Shown here in pieces: positions 1-6,815 of a stretch of 22,407 nt of DNA. A program made the translations under genes and the position numbers. Under the pieces are notes generated by a model. That model searched no databases. It saw nothing but the letters and a program-made list of their open reading frames with translations, and was not told the origin of the DNA. Where the stretch lies: positions 1 through 22,407 of the forward strand of contig CABUWK010000040.1 in the NCBI GenBank assembly GCA_902495325.1, read 5' to 3'. How positions within the stretch are numbered: position 1 is the first letter of the stretch; each line of letters starts with the position of its first letter. Source of the stretch: an uncultured Acidiphilium sp. Its GTDB lineage: Bacteria > Bacillota > Clostridia > Christensenellales > Borkfalkiaceae.

Positions 1-69
1 GAAAGCGAAGAACGCATACATAAAGGTTTTGCTCTTGCTCAACCGCAACTAACTGATTTATTTAGCTAA
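1..69 (+). CDS. C-terminal tail of an unidentified gene cut by the window edge
   Basis: Frame 1 is open from the first base and reads 22 residues ending ...IHKGFALAQPQLTDLFS before a TAA. The start lies outside the window. About 25 bases after the stop comes a GTGTTTACACAAAATTCTTG stretch that resembles the terminal repeats of IS256-type elements, so this may be the tail of a transposase, but I do not recognise the peptide itself. No matching inverted copy of that terminus was found in the window. Confidence 0.3.
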   Translation, partial: ESEERIHKGFALAQPQLTDLFS

Positions 70-154
70 ACCACCAAAAAATTTACAAGGTGTTTACACA
101 AAATTCTTGACATTACCCAGTTTTGAAGTCAAGATCAAAATTTATAAATAGAAT

Positions 155-490
155 TCATTTTATATATTGTCTATATATTTCGTTTACACTTTCAACATAC
201 ACCACAAACGACGGATGATTTGTATCTCCGCGTAACAAATACATGTTTTTCTTATCCAAATATGTAGCTCTTACCTCTCCCCAAAAACTATTCTCTTTTA
301 TAGCAATAGCTTTATCTCTCACATCTTTGGAATACGGAACCTGACACCAAGTCCACTGATCATACATAAAGACAAAATCGACCCCGAAACCGAACACTGA
401 CGGTTCGGAATAATACCGTTTAATCGTTCTCGCTTCATATTTCATACTTTTCGCAATTATACGTTCAGTTTGAAATACATCGTTAAACAA
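155..490 (-). CDS. hypothetical protein, 111 aa, probably lacking its true start
   Basis: I do not recognise this protein. It is rich in aromatic residues (FGFGVDFVFMYDQWTWCQVPY) with a plausible globular composition, has no signal peptide or membrane segment and ends in TGA. The frame has no ATG near its beginning: the first possible start is TTG at 490, with no Shine-Dalgarno sequence upstream, and a stop codon three codons further up. It is therefore either a 5'-truncated remnant or a weakly started small gene. It sits among gene fragments, which favours a remnant. Confidence 0.4.
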   Translation of the reverse strand: MFNDVFQTERIIAKSMKYEARTIKRYYSEPSVFGFGVDFVFMYDQWTWCQVPYSKDVRDKAIAIKENSFWGEVRATYLDKKNMYLLRGDTNHPSFVVYVESVNEIYRQYIK

Positions 491-518
491 GGCGTTTTAT
501 CAGGAAAAACCTGCGTTT

Positions 519-572
519 TCGCATAAGAAAAGACCTTGAAACCGAACAACAATGGTTCATATTTCAAGGTCT
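519..572 (-). terminator. rho-independent terminator
   Basis: An 11-bp perfect stem (531-541 with 562-572, arm AGACCTTGAAA), with a further short GAAC/GTTC pairing inside the loop, is followed on the minus strand by TTTTCTT (530-524). It would end minus-strand transcripts coming from the pRiA4b-like fragment. Confidence 0.6.
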
Positions 573-620
573 GTTCAGATGTCTCTGTTGACCGAAATAA
601 CTATCGTTAAATTATAGGCG

Positions 621-842
621 TCAGCCTTCAAAAGTTTCCTCTAATATTAAATTAAGACCGTTTATATCTGCCGGAGACGTTTCAATTTCATTAAGCCCCG
701 TCGGTCCGCCGCAATCATCTATTACCATATTTCCTTTCGCTTGCAAAAGTTTAGGACATTCATAAGATTTAACGTCTTCAACTTTCTTAACATTTATTTC
801 AATTTCCCAACCATCACCATAATCGTATTCGTATATTAATAT
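621..842 (-). pseudogene. pRiA4b ORF-3-like protein fragment
   Basis: The peptide ILIYEYDYGDGWEIEINV followed by CPKLLQAKGN and DDCGGPTGLNE matches the signature of the plasmid pRiA4b ORF-3-like family (a YDYGD.WE strand, then a P-L-L-x-G-x-G...EDCGG-x-x-G segment). Only this core is present; the family's N-terminal region is missing. The frame continues upstream into unrelated sequence (MTKSKRRRN..., TTG start) that belongs to the neighbouring Clp-like fragment in another frame, so the N-terminus is artificial. I judge it a 5'-truncated remnant joined to foreign DNA near position 842. Confidence 0.6.
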
Positions 843-1005
843 CGAGAATCCTCGGATTCGGTTTCGCCGCCTTTTCGATTTCGTCAAACAGTATAATGCT
901 GAACGGTTTTTCTCTGACGGCGTTCGTCAGTTGTTCACCCTCTTCGTATCCGACGTATCCCAGAGGCGCACCGATAAGTTTTTGATCGCTATTCTCTTGG
1001 GCATA
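843..1005 (-). pseudogene. internal fragment of a ClpA/ClpB/ClpC-type AAA+ ATPase
   Basis: About 54 residues read [20 protein letters not shown] then REKPFSIILFDEIEKA. This is the diagnostic Clp/Hsp100 segment: the [25 protein letters not shown] pore-loop region followed by the Walker B motif (LFDEIEKA). The rest of the protein (Walker A, first AAA domain, C-terminus) is absent. The homology stops abruptly near 843, where the pRiA4b-like fragment begins in a different frame. The piece is therefore a decayed gene fragment, not a functional chaperone. Confidence 0.65.
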
Positions 1006-1153
1006 AAACGATGTAAAAAGTCGATGTCGTAAGTTCAAGTCTTACAGGTTCGTAAATAATAAAAAAAGTTAGCTCTAAAACGTAACATATTTGTCCAAAT
1101 TTTTGACTGCATAAAAATTCTGTTTTTGTGAGATTATTCATATTTTTGCAAGT

Positions 1154-1183
1154 AAAAAAGGACGATACTTGATAATATCGTCC
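1154..1183 (-). terminator. rho-independent terminator
   Basis: An 8-bp stem GGACGATA/TATCGTCC (1160-1167 with 1176-1183) has an 8-nt loop and is followed on the minus strand directly by six T residues (1159-1154). It is a classic intrinsic terminator, although no intact gene upstream of it remains. Confidence 0.7.
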
Positions 1184-1443
1184 AAATAGATAAAAAAAAT
1201 GGAAGTTCCGTTGCGCGCGTTAACCGTTTCGGTCACTACAAGCCGATAACTAATTGATGCTCGTAGCCTGCGATCGTGTTGCACTTTCGTGACACGTTCC
1301 CTATTTATTACGACAAAGGGTTCAGATTTTACAAGCGCCCAAACGGCGCTGACTGTGCTATGCTTTAAGGGCAAACCCTACGATTTCGATATTAACAGGT
1401 CGTTATCCCCGACGCCGATATTAGTATCTCGGCTCGAAATCTT

Positions 1444-1476
1444 AAAAAGAAAAGGGACAATTAATATGTCCCTTTT
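1444..1476 (-). terminator. rho-independent terminator, possibly bidirectional
   Basis: A perfect 10-bp stem AAAAGGGACA/TGTCCCTTTT (1450-1459 with 1467-1476) has a 7-nt loop. On the minus strand it is followed by C and five T residues (1449-1444). The A/T-rich ends of the arms would also supply a short T run on the plus strand. Confidence 0.65.
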
Positions 1477-1560
1477 CATTGTCTTTGTTGTACGAAATAG
1501 CTATCATCGTGTCCGTTTGAGAAACACAACATATAATAATTATCTCTGTTCCACACCATA

Positions 1561-1674
1561 AAGATGGCAATCGAAAACTACATTGAGTTTTATAACTCGA
1601 AACGACCTCATTATCAGGACAATTACAAAACACCAACAGCAAAAGAACAAGGTTTTTGGGAAAACGGTGATTGA
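1561..1674 (+). pseudogene. IS3-family transposase, C-terminal remnant
   Basis: The plus frame reads KMAIENYIEFYNSKRPHYQD, then NYKTPTAKEQGFWENGD and a stop. This is the typical end of the IS3/IS150-type integrase domain (a Y-I-x-F-Y-N-x-x-R-P-H segment followed by T-P). Upstream the frame is closed within about 20 bp and the DDE catalytic core is missing, so only the last 37 codons survive. It lies just outside the glycan locus and marks past insertion activity at its left flank. Confidence 0.6.
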
Positions 1675-2058
1675 AATTGTATCGAACAACTATGTTCAAT
1701 TGTGACGATTTATAACGATTGCATTTCATTTTTCAACTGTTTCGTAAAAAAGGTGTCACATTTGAAATTGACGAAAAAGCAAGCAAGATAGGCACAAAAC
1801 GCCGAGAAAACACGAAAATAATAACAGAATATAAAAAATCACCTATCGGTGTCACGAACGCTATGTTCGGATTTCAATAGGTGATTCACACCTACCGCTA
1901 AACGGTTTGAACGAGGTACTGACCATAGTCTCTTTGCCGATTCGTTAATCGGTTGGTTTCCGTACGAGGGGCGAATCCTATCCCCTTCAAAAAGAGAAAA
2001 AATGTGTTTGCATGCGAAAAGGATCCGGATCGTCTGCTCTTAAATCAGTTGTTCCGTT
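1675..2058. other. intergenic stretch downstream of unit 2
   Basis: It holds the probable terminator of unit 2 (separate entry) and a small CCGATT/AATCGG hairpin near 1940. A minus-strand open stretch (about 2006-1848) reads ...GDRIRPSYGNQPINESAKRL... without a clear start and ends inside the terminator. I see no gene that I can defend. Confidence 0.5.
1832..1887 (-). terminator. probable terminator of unit 2
   Basis: A 10-bp perfect outer stem (AATCACCTAT 1838-1847 with ATAGGTGATT 1878-1887) encloses an inner CGAAC/GTTCG hairpin. On the minus strand the stem runs into six U residues. It lies about 170 nt after the stop codon of the phosphatase gene and is the first good intrinsic terminator met by transcripts of unit 2. 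Confidence 0.6.
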
Positions 2059-3153
2059 TTATCTCGTCTCCCCGCGTTTTCTTTTCCGTTTTTTCTCCGG
2101 TTTCGCCATGATCCTTTGAATACTTTTCAAATCTTCGGCAGATACGCCGATATCGCGTAAAAACTTTTCCGTATTCTCCCGAAGCGATCCTTTCCCGTAC
2201 GCGGACAGAAAATCGTAAATTTCCGTTATTCTCGTAAACATCACGTCCGGCGTGGATTCGTCTTTGCAGCCGGCGTCGGAGAAAAAAGACATCTCATAAT
2301 CCGCCATAATATCCTCGTAGTCCGCGCCGAGAAACGATTCGAGCACGGCGGCAAACGTTCCCGTCCTGTCTCGACCTATGGCACAATGAAACACGATGGG
2401 ATATTTGCTCTCATCTGCAAATATCTTCATTGCTTCCGCCATGTTTTCCTGATATAACGGATCTTTGATGCTTGCGGCGGTGATCACGTAATACGACCCC
2501 GGAAACGAATAATAGTTTACCGTTTCACCGAGCGGACGTTGTTTCCCCTCGCCGGTATTTCTCAAATCGATTTCCGTTCTGATTCCATACTTCGAAAGCG
2601 CGTCGATTAACCCTTTTTCGGTAACGGCGTCCAGTGAAGCCGAACGGTAAATCATGCCCTGCTTTAACTTTTTTGAAAAGAAGGCAATATCGCGCGCGTT
2701 GGACACCCCGTCAACAGAGATCGTCCTGGGAGATTTTTCCGTATGAAAACAGCTTTCGCCTTCCGCAACTTTTTCCCCGTCTTTGAAAGCGCGCACTCTC
2801 CACGAGTAATCCGTGAAGGTATTGAGATCGCCGACCTTAACGTTGTTGCTCTCCGAACGGAAGCAAAGGCAATCGGCGAAATCTCCCTCCTCCGCGATCT
2901 CCAATACGAAATAATCCGCGCTTCCGTCGTATTCCCAGACAAAATCAACGTCTTTCCCTGCGAAATGATCCCCTTTGCCGTAATTGTCCCCCAAACGATT
3001 GGGATGATAAGCGGTAAACCATTTTGCGACTTCGTCGTTGGCAAGTTGTAACGACTGGTTTCTGGCGGGGAAAACCATTCTGATCTTCCCGTACGATAAA
3101 TCTTTTCCGGAGCCTTCCCGTCTGTATGAGACCCCTTGAATTTCATTCGGCAT
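2059..3153 (-). CDS. tyrosine-protein phosphatase family protein with N-terminal Fn3-like domain
   Basis: 364 residues, no signal peptide, so probably cytosolic. Residues about 30-138 look like a fibronectin-III-type beta-sandwich (TDYSWRVRAFKDGEKVAEGE). Residues about 148-345 are a Y_phosphatase3-type domain: the opening SNARDI...GMIYRSASL, the DLRNTGE segment and the P-loop HCAIGRDRTGT with nucleophile Cys257 and Arg263 (C-x5-R). The tail is very basic (KPEKKRKRKRGETR). The ATG at 3153 has GAGG 8 nt upstream. It is the last gene of unit 2, 67 nt after the GH43-like gene. Family members dephosphorylate phosphotyrosine, phosphoinositides or other small phosphoesters; the substrate cannot be read from sequence. 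Its place at the end of a glycan locus suggests a sugar-phosphate or signalling role, which is inference. Confidence 0.85.
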   Translation of the reverse strand: MPNEIQGVSYRREGSGKDLSYGKIRMVFPARNQSLQLANDEVAKWFTAYHPNRLGDNYGKGDHFAGKDVDFVWEYDGSADYFVLEIAEEGDFADCLCFRSESNNVKVGDLNTFTDYSWRVRAFKDGEKVAEGESCFHTEKSPRTISVDGVSNARDIAFFSKKLKQGMIYRSASLDAVTEKGLIDALSKYGIRTEIDLRNTGEGKQRPLGETVNYYSFPGSYYVITAASIKDPLYQENMAEAMKIFADESKYPIVFHCAIGRDRTGTFAAVLESFLGADYEDIMADYEMSFFSDAGCKDESTPDVMFTRITEIYDFLSAYGKGSLRENTEKFLRDIGVSAEDLKSIQRIMAKPEKKRKRKRGETR

Positions 3154-3220
3154 GACGTTTCCTCAAATCTTTTTTTACAAATCGTAAATCACGTAACGAT
3201 AGACAATCAATCGATCGTCC

Positions 3221-4279
3221 TTAATTTTTGCAGCGCGGTGACAAGCCGATACACACTACGTAAGTTTTGCCTTCAAAACGATACGGAGCGCTGCCGTTGC
3301 CGCTCGCACAGAACAGAAAAGCAGGTTTCCCGTTTCCGTCAAACAGAAGAGACGGGCGCTCCAGATTGCATTGCAAAGTCGTCCTGCCGCCTTCCCATTC
3401 GAGCAAGCGGGAATAGACTTTCGGATTTTCGCCGATATCAAAATGAATGCAATCGTCGCTCTCCGCATAAAAGCCGGCACCCCATTCCCCGGTGATTCCC
3501 CGATCCCCGTTTTTTCCGTCGTCTTTCGCAATGATGCAGAATTTGCCTCGCCCGGCGTCATACCACAAAAACGGATCTTCCATATGCTTGTTATCGTCTG
3601 CAAAACTCAGAATGGGAGTATCGGTAAGTCTTTTAAACGGTCCGTCCGGTTTATCCGCCACGGCGACGCCGAGTTGAAGAGGCATGCCGTAAGCACGGCG
3701 GGACTTATAGATCATATACGTCTTTCCGTCCGGTAAAATCGCCACGGAAGGATTTGTGGTTATGGTACAATCCCAATGAGAACAGTCACGCGGAGTCAAG
3801 AGAGGCTCGTCGCGGCGAACGAATTCCCCGTCTATATCGTCTGCAACCGCTACGCCGATACGCTTCCTGTTCCACGTCTCCATCGCATACTGTTCGTCGA
3901 TACGATTGCCGTCCGTCGGTATTTCTCCTCCGTAAGTCGTTCCCATATAGTACAGATAATACTTGCCGTTCCAGAACTTGATGCAGGTATTGTGCGTATT
4001 CATACCGTCAAAAAACTCTCTGCCCCGTCTCGGCAACACCACCCGATCGAACCGGTACGGTCCCTGAGGCTGATCCGAAACGTAACGGCATACTTCACTG
4101 TTAAAAAGCCAGTTCCAACCGAATCCGAGTTCCTCTTTCCACCGCGAAGCAAACATATAATATCTGTTTTTCGCCGCGATTACGCTGCTGTCCCAGACGT
4201 AATATCCGTCAGCCTCAAGCGCGACGTTCGCTTTCCCGCAGGAAAACCCGTAACTCAAACGTTTTTCTTCGTTTTTCAT
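3221..4279 (-). CDS. glycoside hydrolase family 43-like beta-propeller enzyme
   Basis: 352 residues, no signal peptide. The sequence shows repeated propeller-blade motifs: VWDSSVIAAKNRYYMFASRW, NTHNTCIKFWNGKYYLYYMG, RIGVAVADDIDGEF, TNPSVAILPDGKTYMIYKSR, MEDPFLWYDAGRGKFCIIAK and ERPSLLFDGNGKPAFLFCAS. This fits the five-bladed propeller superfamily that includes GH32/43/68 and GH117/130; acidic residues in WDSS, EDP and ERP are candidate catalytic or binding positions. I cannot assign the exact family or substrate; GH130-type phosphorolysis is not excluded, but the GH130 signature is not evident. The ATG at 4279 is preceded by AAAGGA, 32 nt after the GH38 stop, so it is co-transcribed and probably acts in the cytosol on imported oligosaccharides. 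Confidence 0.7.
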   Translation of the reverse strand: MKNEEKRLSYGFSCGKANVALEADGYYVWDSSVIAAKNRYYMFASRWKEELGFGWNWLFNSEVCRYVSDQPQGPYRFDRVVLPRRGREFFDGMNTHNTCIKFWNGKYYLYYMGTTYGGEIPTDGNRIDEQYAMETWNRKRIGVAVADDIDGEFVRRDEPLLTPRDCSHWDCTITTNPSVAILPDGKTYMIYKSRRAYGMPLQLGVAVADKPDGPFKRLTDTPILSFADDNKHMEDPFLWYDAGRGKFCIIAKDDGKNGDRGITGEWGAGFYAESDDCIHFDIGENPKVYSRLLEWEGGRTTLQCNLERPSLLFDGNGKPAFLFCASGNGSAPYRFEGKTYVVCIGLSPRCKN

Positions 4280-4311
4280 TCTCTTTTCCTTTAACGCCTT
4301 TCCTGAAGCCG

Positions 4312-6738
4312 TTATAACCAGACTTGTTTCTCTTCAAACCGTTTCCCGTCGAAGAGCACCGTCTTCACTTCATACTTCCCGAATTGCAATTCCGTCGTCA
4401 CTCCTCCGCAGTCCAGGCTTACGGTTTGCGTATCCGGGTTATCGTTGAACAACCGAAGCACGTATTCGCCGTCCTCGTAATAACACGCAGACAGAGAAAT
4501 CGCTTTATCGGAGATTCTGAATTTTTTAAGAGGCGTTTCTTCGCCGTGCGGAAAATAATTCAACCCGTCTCTTTTCGCAACGAATTCACGTGCGGCGTTT
4601 TCCGTCTCGCCGCGGTTGCAGTACCCGATCCGGAAACGGAAGACGTGCCTGCCGGTTTCGACAAAAGGAATATAACGGTCTTTCCGAATCAGCGGTCTGT
4701 CCCCGATCGGATGCGCGCAATATGCGACCCCCCGAAGCAGAGTGATATAGAGATCCTTTCCTTCGGAGGAAAAGCTGTAAGAGCAATCGTTTGCGACGTA
4801 CAGTACGTTTTCTCCGTCTTCGACGCCGACGAAACGCTGAGCCGTGATTTCCTCTCCGTTTCTTTCAAACTCGTCGCATGCATACGGAATCTGTCCGAAA
4901 AACTTACCTTGCAGAGGCGTAGGGACGCGAAGTTTCAGCCCTTTGTCCTTTTCGTTCCAGAGCGTTTCCACGGTGACGTCGATATAGGGCAAATCTTTAT
5001 AGATTTTATAATCCGTGCGCACGAAACTGCAATCCCGCTCGAACAGAGATTCGACTTCCGTCATCACTTCTCCGTCTTCGATGACGTTCACGCTCTGCAA
5101 TCCCGCAAAAACCCCTTTCTCGCAGGAGGAAAGCGGAATATCAACGGGTTTTTTGCCGATCCGATGCATTCCCCACCCCCAAGGATCGGGATAATCGTCG
5201 AATAACACGGGGCAAAATGCATTTTCCGCAACCGTTTTTCCGTCGAACGACAGGAAGAGCAAGCCCGTTTTTTTGTCCACCGAAGCCTTTTTAATGCTGT
5301 CTGACACGACGATCTCGTCCGGCTTGACGAAAGGCTGTTTGGGGGTGATCTCAAACGTTACGTCAAACCGCGCCGCTTCCAGAGCAGGCAACTCTCCGAC
5401 GAAAATCACCCTCTTTCGCCGGTCGTAGTTGATGTTGACGCTTTCCTTGATCACCTGACTGCGCAAGGTCTTACCGTTCTGTTTCACCGTAAGAGAATAC
5501 TGCTCCGTGTCCGAAACGAGGCTGTCCGGAATGAGGAATTCTCCTTCGACAACGGCGAGTCTCCGATAGGGAGTTTCGTTGAACACGAAAATCGGGAATT
5601 CGCCCTCCCGCGCCTTTTTATGCCGTTCACAATAGGCGAAAAACGCCTGATCGTAACTCTTTTTCAATTCCGTCAAAGCATGCCCTGCCATCCGAAGAGA
5701 CGTCTCTTCCGCCGCCTGACAGACCGTGCCCGCAAGGAGATCGTGAAACTCAAACTTGCAAAGCGTGCGCTCCGCATCGGCAAACGTCTTTTCCGGATAA
5801 TTCCCGATCAGTCCGTTCATATACGCGAGGGAGCAGATCTTTTCCGTTTCAAATAAGGCGTTTTCTAATTGCACGTGCGTCCGCTTCACATTGCTCATCG
5901 AGGCGTAACAACCGATCAGGCAAGGTTGCATGGATCTTTCAAAAACCTTTTCGTACTTTGCCGCCGCAAAATACTCTTCCGGCGTGGAATGACGGATCTC
6001 GCACTCTTCCTCGCCGAGTTTCCCCTCTGCAATCGCTCCGTTGACGTCGCGGATATCCTTACGCGACGGATTTCCGCCGTGATTTCCGACTCCCCATAAA
6101 AGCAGCCCTTCCGTCTTTCCCCGATAGAGCCCTGCTTTTCTCTCCAGATCGGCTTTCGCGGTGCCGAAGCCGGAACAGTACAGGGTCAGATCGTCCACGC
6201 GGGATACCCGGATCTCGCTGCCGTCTTTCCCTCTCCATAAAAATTCCGTATCGGGTAAGGACGCCATGTCTTTATCCCAACTCATCGGACGACAACACAG
6301 GTACCCGACGTATCCCGTTTTTTTCAGAATCTGAACGAGTCCTACGGAATGACCGAAACTGTCGAAATTAACCGCAACGGTCGGTCTTACGCCGAATTTT
6401 TCGGCAAAATATTTACGCCCTGTTCTGATTTGCCTGACGAAGGATTCCCCCGAGGGCAAATTGCAGTCGGGCTGTAAATACCAGCCGCCCATAATTTTCC
6501 ACTTTCCCTCTCTGACCAGTTCCTGAATTTCATGAAACAAAGCCGGATCGTATTCTTCAATGTATTCGTATAACAACGCTTCGTTGTGACAAAATACGAA
6601 ATCCGACTCCTTCAATAATTCCTTTGCCTGATAAAACGTGGATATCGCCGTTGCAGCTCCTTCGTCCCAGTCCCACATCCAGACGGGATCCAGATGCGAA
6701 TTACAAACCAGATAATATTTCTTTTTTCCTTCGTCCAT
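4312..6738 (-). CDS. GH38 alpha-mannosidase
   Basis: 808 residues, no signal peptide, hence cytosolic. The N-terminus has the GH38 zinc motif NSHLDPVW (His15, Asp17). The nucleophile region is NFDSFGH with Asp126 as the likely nucleophile and further zinc ligand. GVGNHGGNPS (about 216-225) and EFHDLLAGT (His332, fourth zinc ligand) complete the active site. The C-terminal half is beta-rich, as in the family, and the length is normal. It would release non-reducing alpha-mannose from imported oligosaccharides; linkage preference cannot be read. It follows the surface-protein gene after a 77-nt gap containing a stem-loop and precedes the GH43-like gene by 32 nt. The ATG at 6738 has a purine-rich but weak GAGGCAGGCAGT leader. 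The assignment to GH38 is firm; the natural glycan is inferred. Confidence 0.93.
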   Translation of the reverse strand: MDEGKKKYYLVCNSHLDPVWMWDWDEGAATAISTFYQAKELLKESDFVFCHNEALLYEYIEEYDPALFHEIQELVREGKWKIMGGWYLQPDCNLPSGESFVRQIRTGRKYFAEKFGVRPTVAVNFDSFGHSVGLVQILKKTGYVGYLCCRPMSWDKDMASLPDTEFLWRGKDGSEIRVSRVDDLTLYCSGFGTAKADLERKAGLYRGKTEGLLLWGVGNHGGNPSRKDIRDVNGAIAEGKLGEEECEIRHSTPEEYFAAAKYEKVFERSMQPCLIGCYASMSNVKRTHVQLENALFETEKICSLAYMNGLIGNYPEKTFADAERTLCKFEFHDLLAGTVCQAAEETSLRMAGHALTELKKSYDQAFFAYCERHKKAREGEFPIFVFNETPYRRLAVVEGEFLIPDSLVSDTEQYSLTVKQNGKTLRSQVIKESVNINYDRRKRVIFVGELPALEAARFDVTFEITPKQPFVKPDEIVVSDSIKKASVDKKTGLLFLSFDGKTVAENAFCPVLFDDYPDPWGWGMHRIGKKPVDIPLSSCEKGVFAGLQSVNVIEDGEVMTEVESLFERDCSFVRTDYKIYKDLPYIDVTVETLWNEKDKGLKLRVPTPLQGKFFGQIPYACDEFERNGEEITAQRFVGVEDGENVLYVANDCSYSFSSEGKDLYITLLRGVAYCAHPIGDRPLIRKDRYIPFVETGRHVFRFRIGYCNRGETENAAREFVAKRDGLNYFPHGEETPLKKFRISDKAISLSACYYEDGEYVLRLFNDNPDTQTVSLDCGGVTTELQFGKYEVKTVLFDGKRFEEKQVWL

Positions 6739-6767
6739 ACTGCCTGCCTCGTTTAGCGTAATATACA

Positions 6768-6792
6768 GAGAGGACGCTGAAAGCGTCCTCTC
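6768..6792 (-). other. intra-operon stem-loop without T tract
   Basis: A perfect 11-bp stem (6768-6778 with 6782-6792, arm GAGAGGACGCT) has a 3-nt loop. No T run follows on either strand, so it is not a standard intrinsic terminator. It sits 23 nt after the surface-protein stop and 29 nt before the GH38 start, where it could protect or separate mRNA segments. Confidence 0.6.
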
Positions 6793-6815
6793 CCGACGTC
6801 ATCCGTTCAGGATGA

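Larger units (their letters stand above)
1006..1560. other. gene-poor AT-rich debris between remnants
   Basis: No convincing gene. Two terminator-like hairpins lie here (separate entries). A 27-residue minus-strand peptide (1559-1476, MVWNRDNYYMLCFSNGHDD...) faintly resembles the tail of a WYL-type ligand-binding domain, but it is too short to name. Open frames on both strands at about 1138-1450 have irregular composition and run through a hairpin, so I do not call them. Confidence 0.5.

Noticed and set aside
70..120. Possible IS256-type terminal inverted repeat (GTGTTTACACAAAATTCTTG)
   Set aside because: Only one end is seen, the preceding peptide is not a recognised IS256 transposase tail, and no inverted partner was found in the window.
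1138..1374. 78-residue minus-strand open frame
   Set aside because: It runs through a terminator hairpin and T tract at its 3' end and shows no domain or start signal.
1900..1990. tRNA-like T-arm sequence (GGGGCGAATCCTATCCCC) and nearby hairpins
   Set aside because: No matching acceptor stem, D arm or anticodon arm can be drawn at tRNA spacing; the T-loop pairing is irregular.
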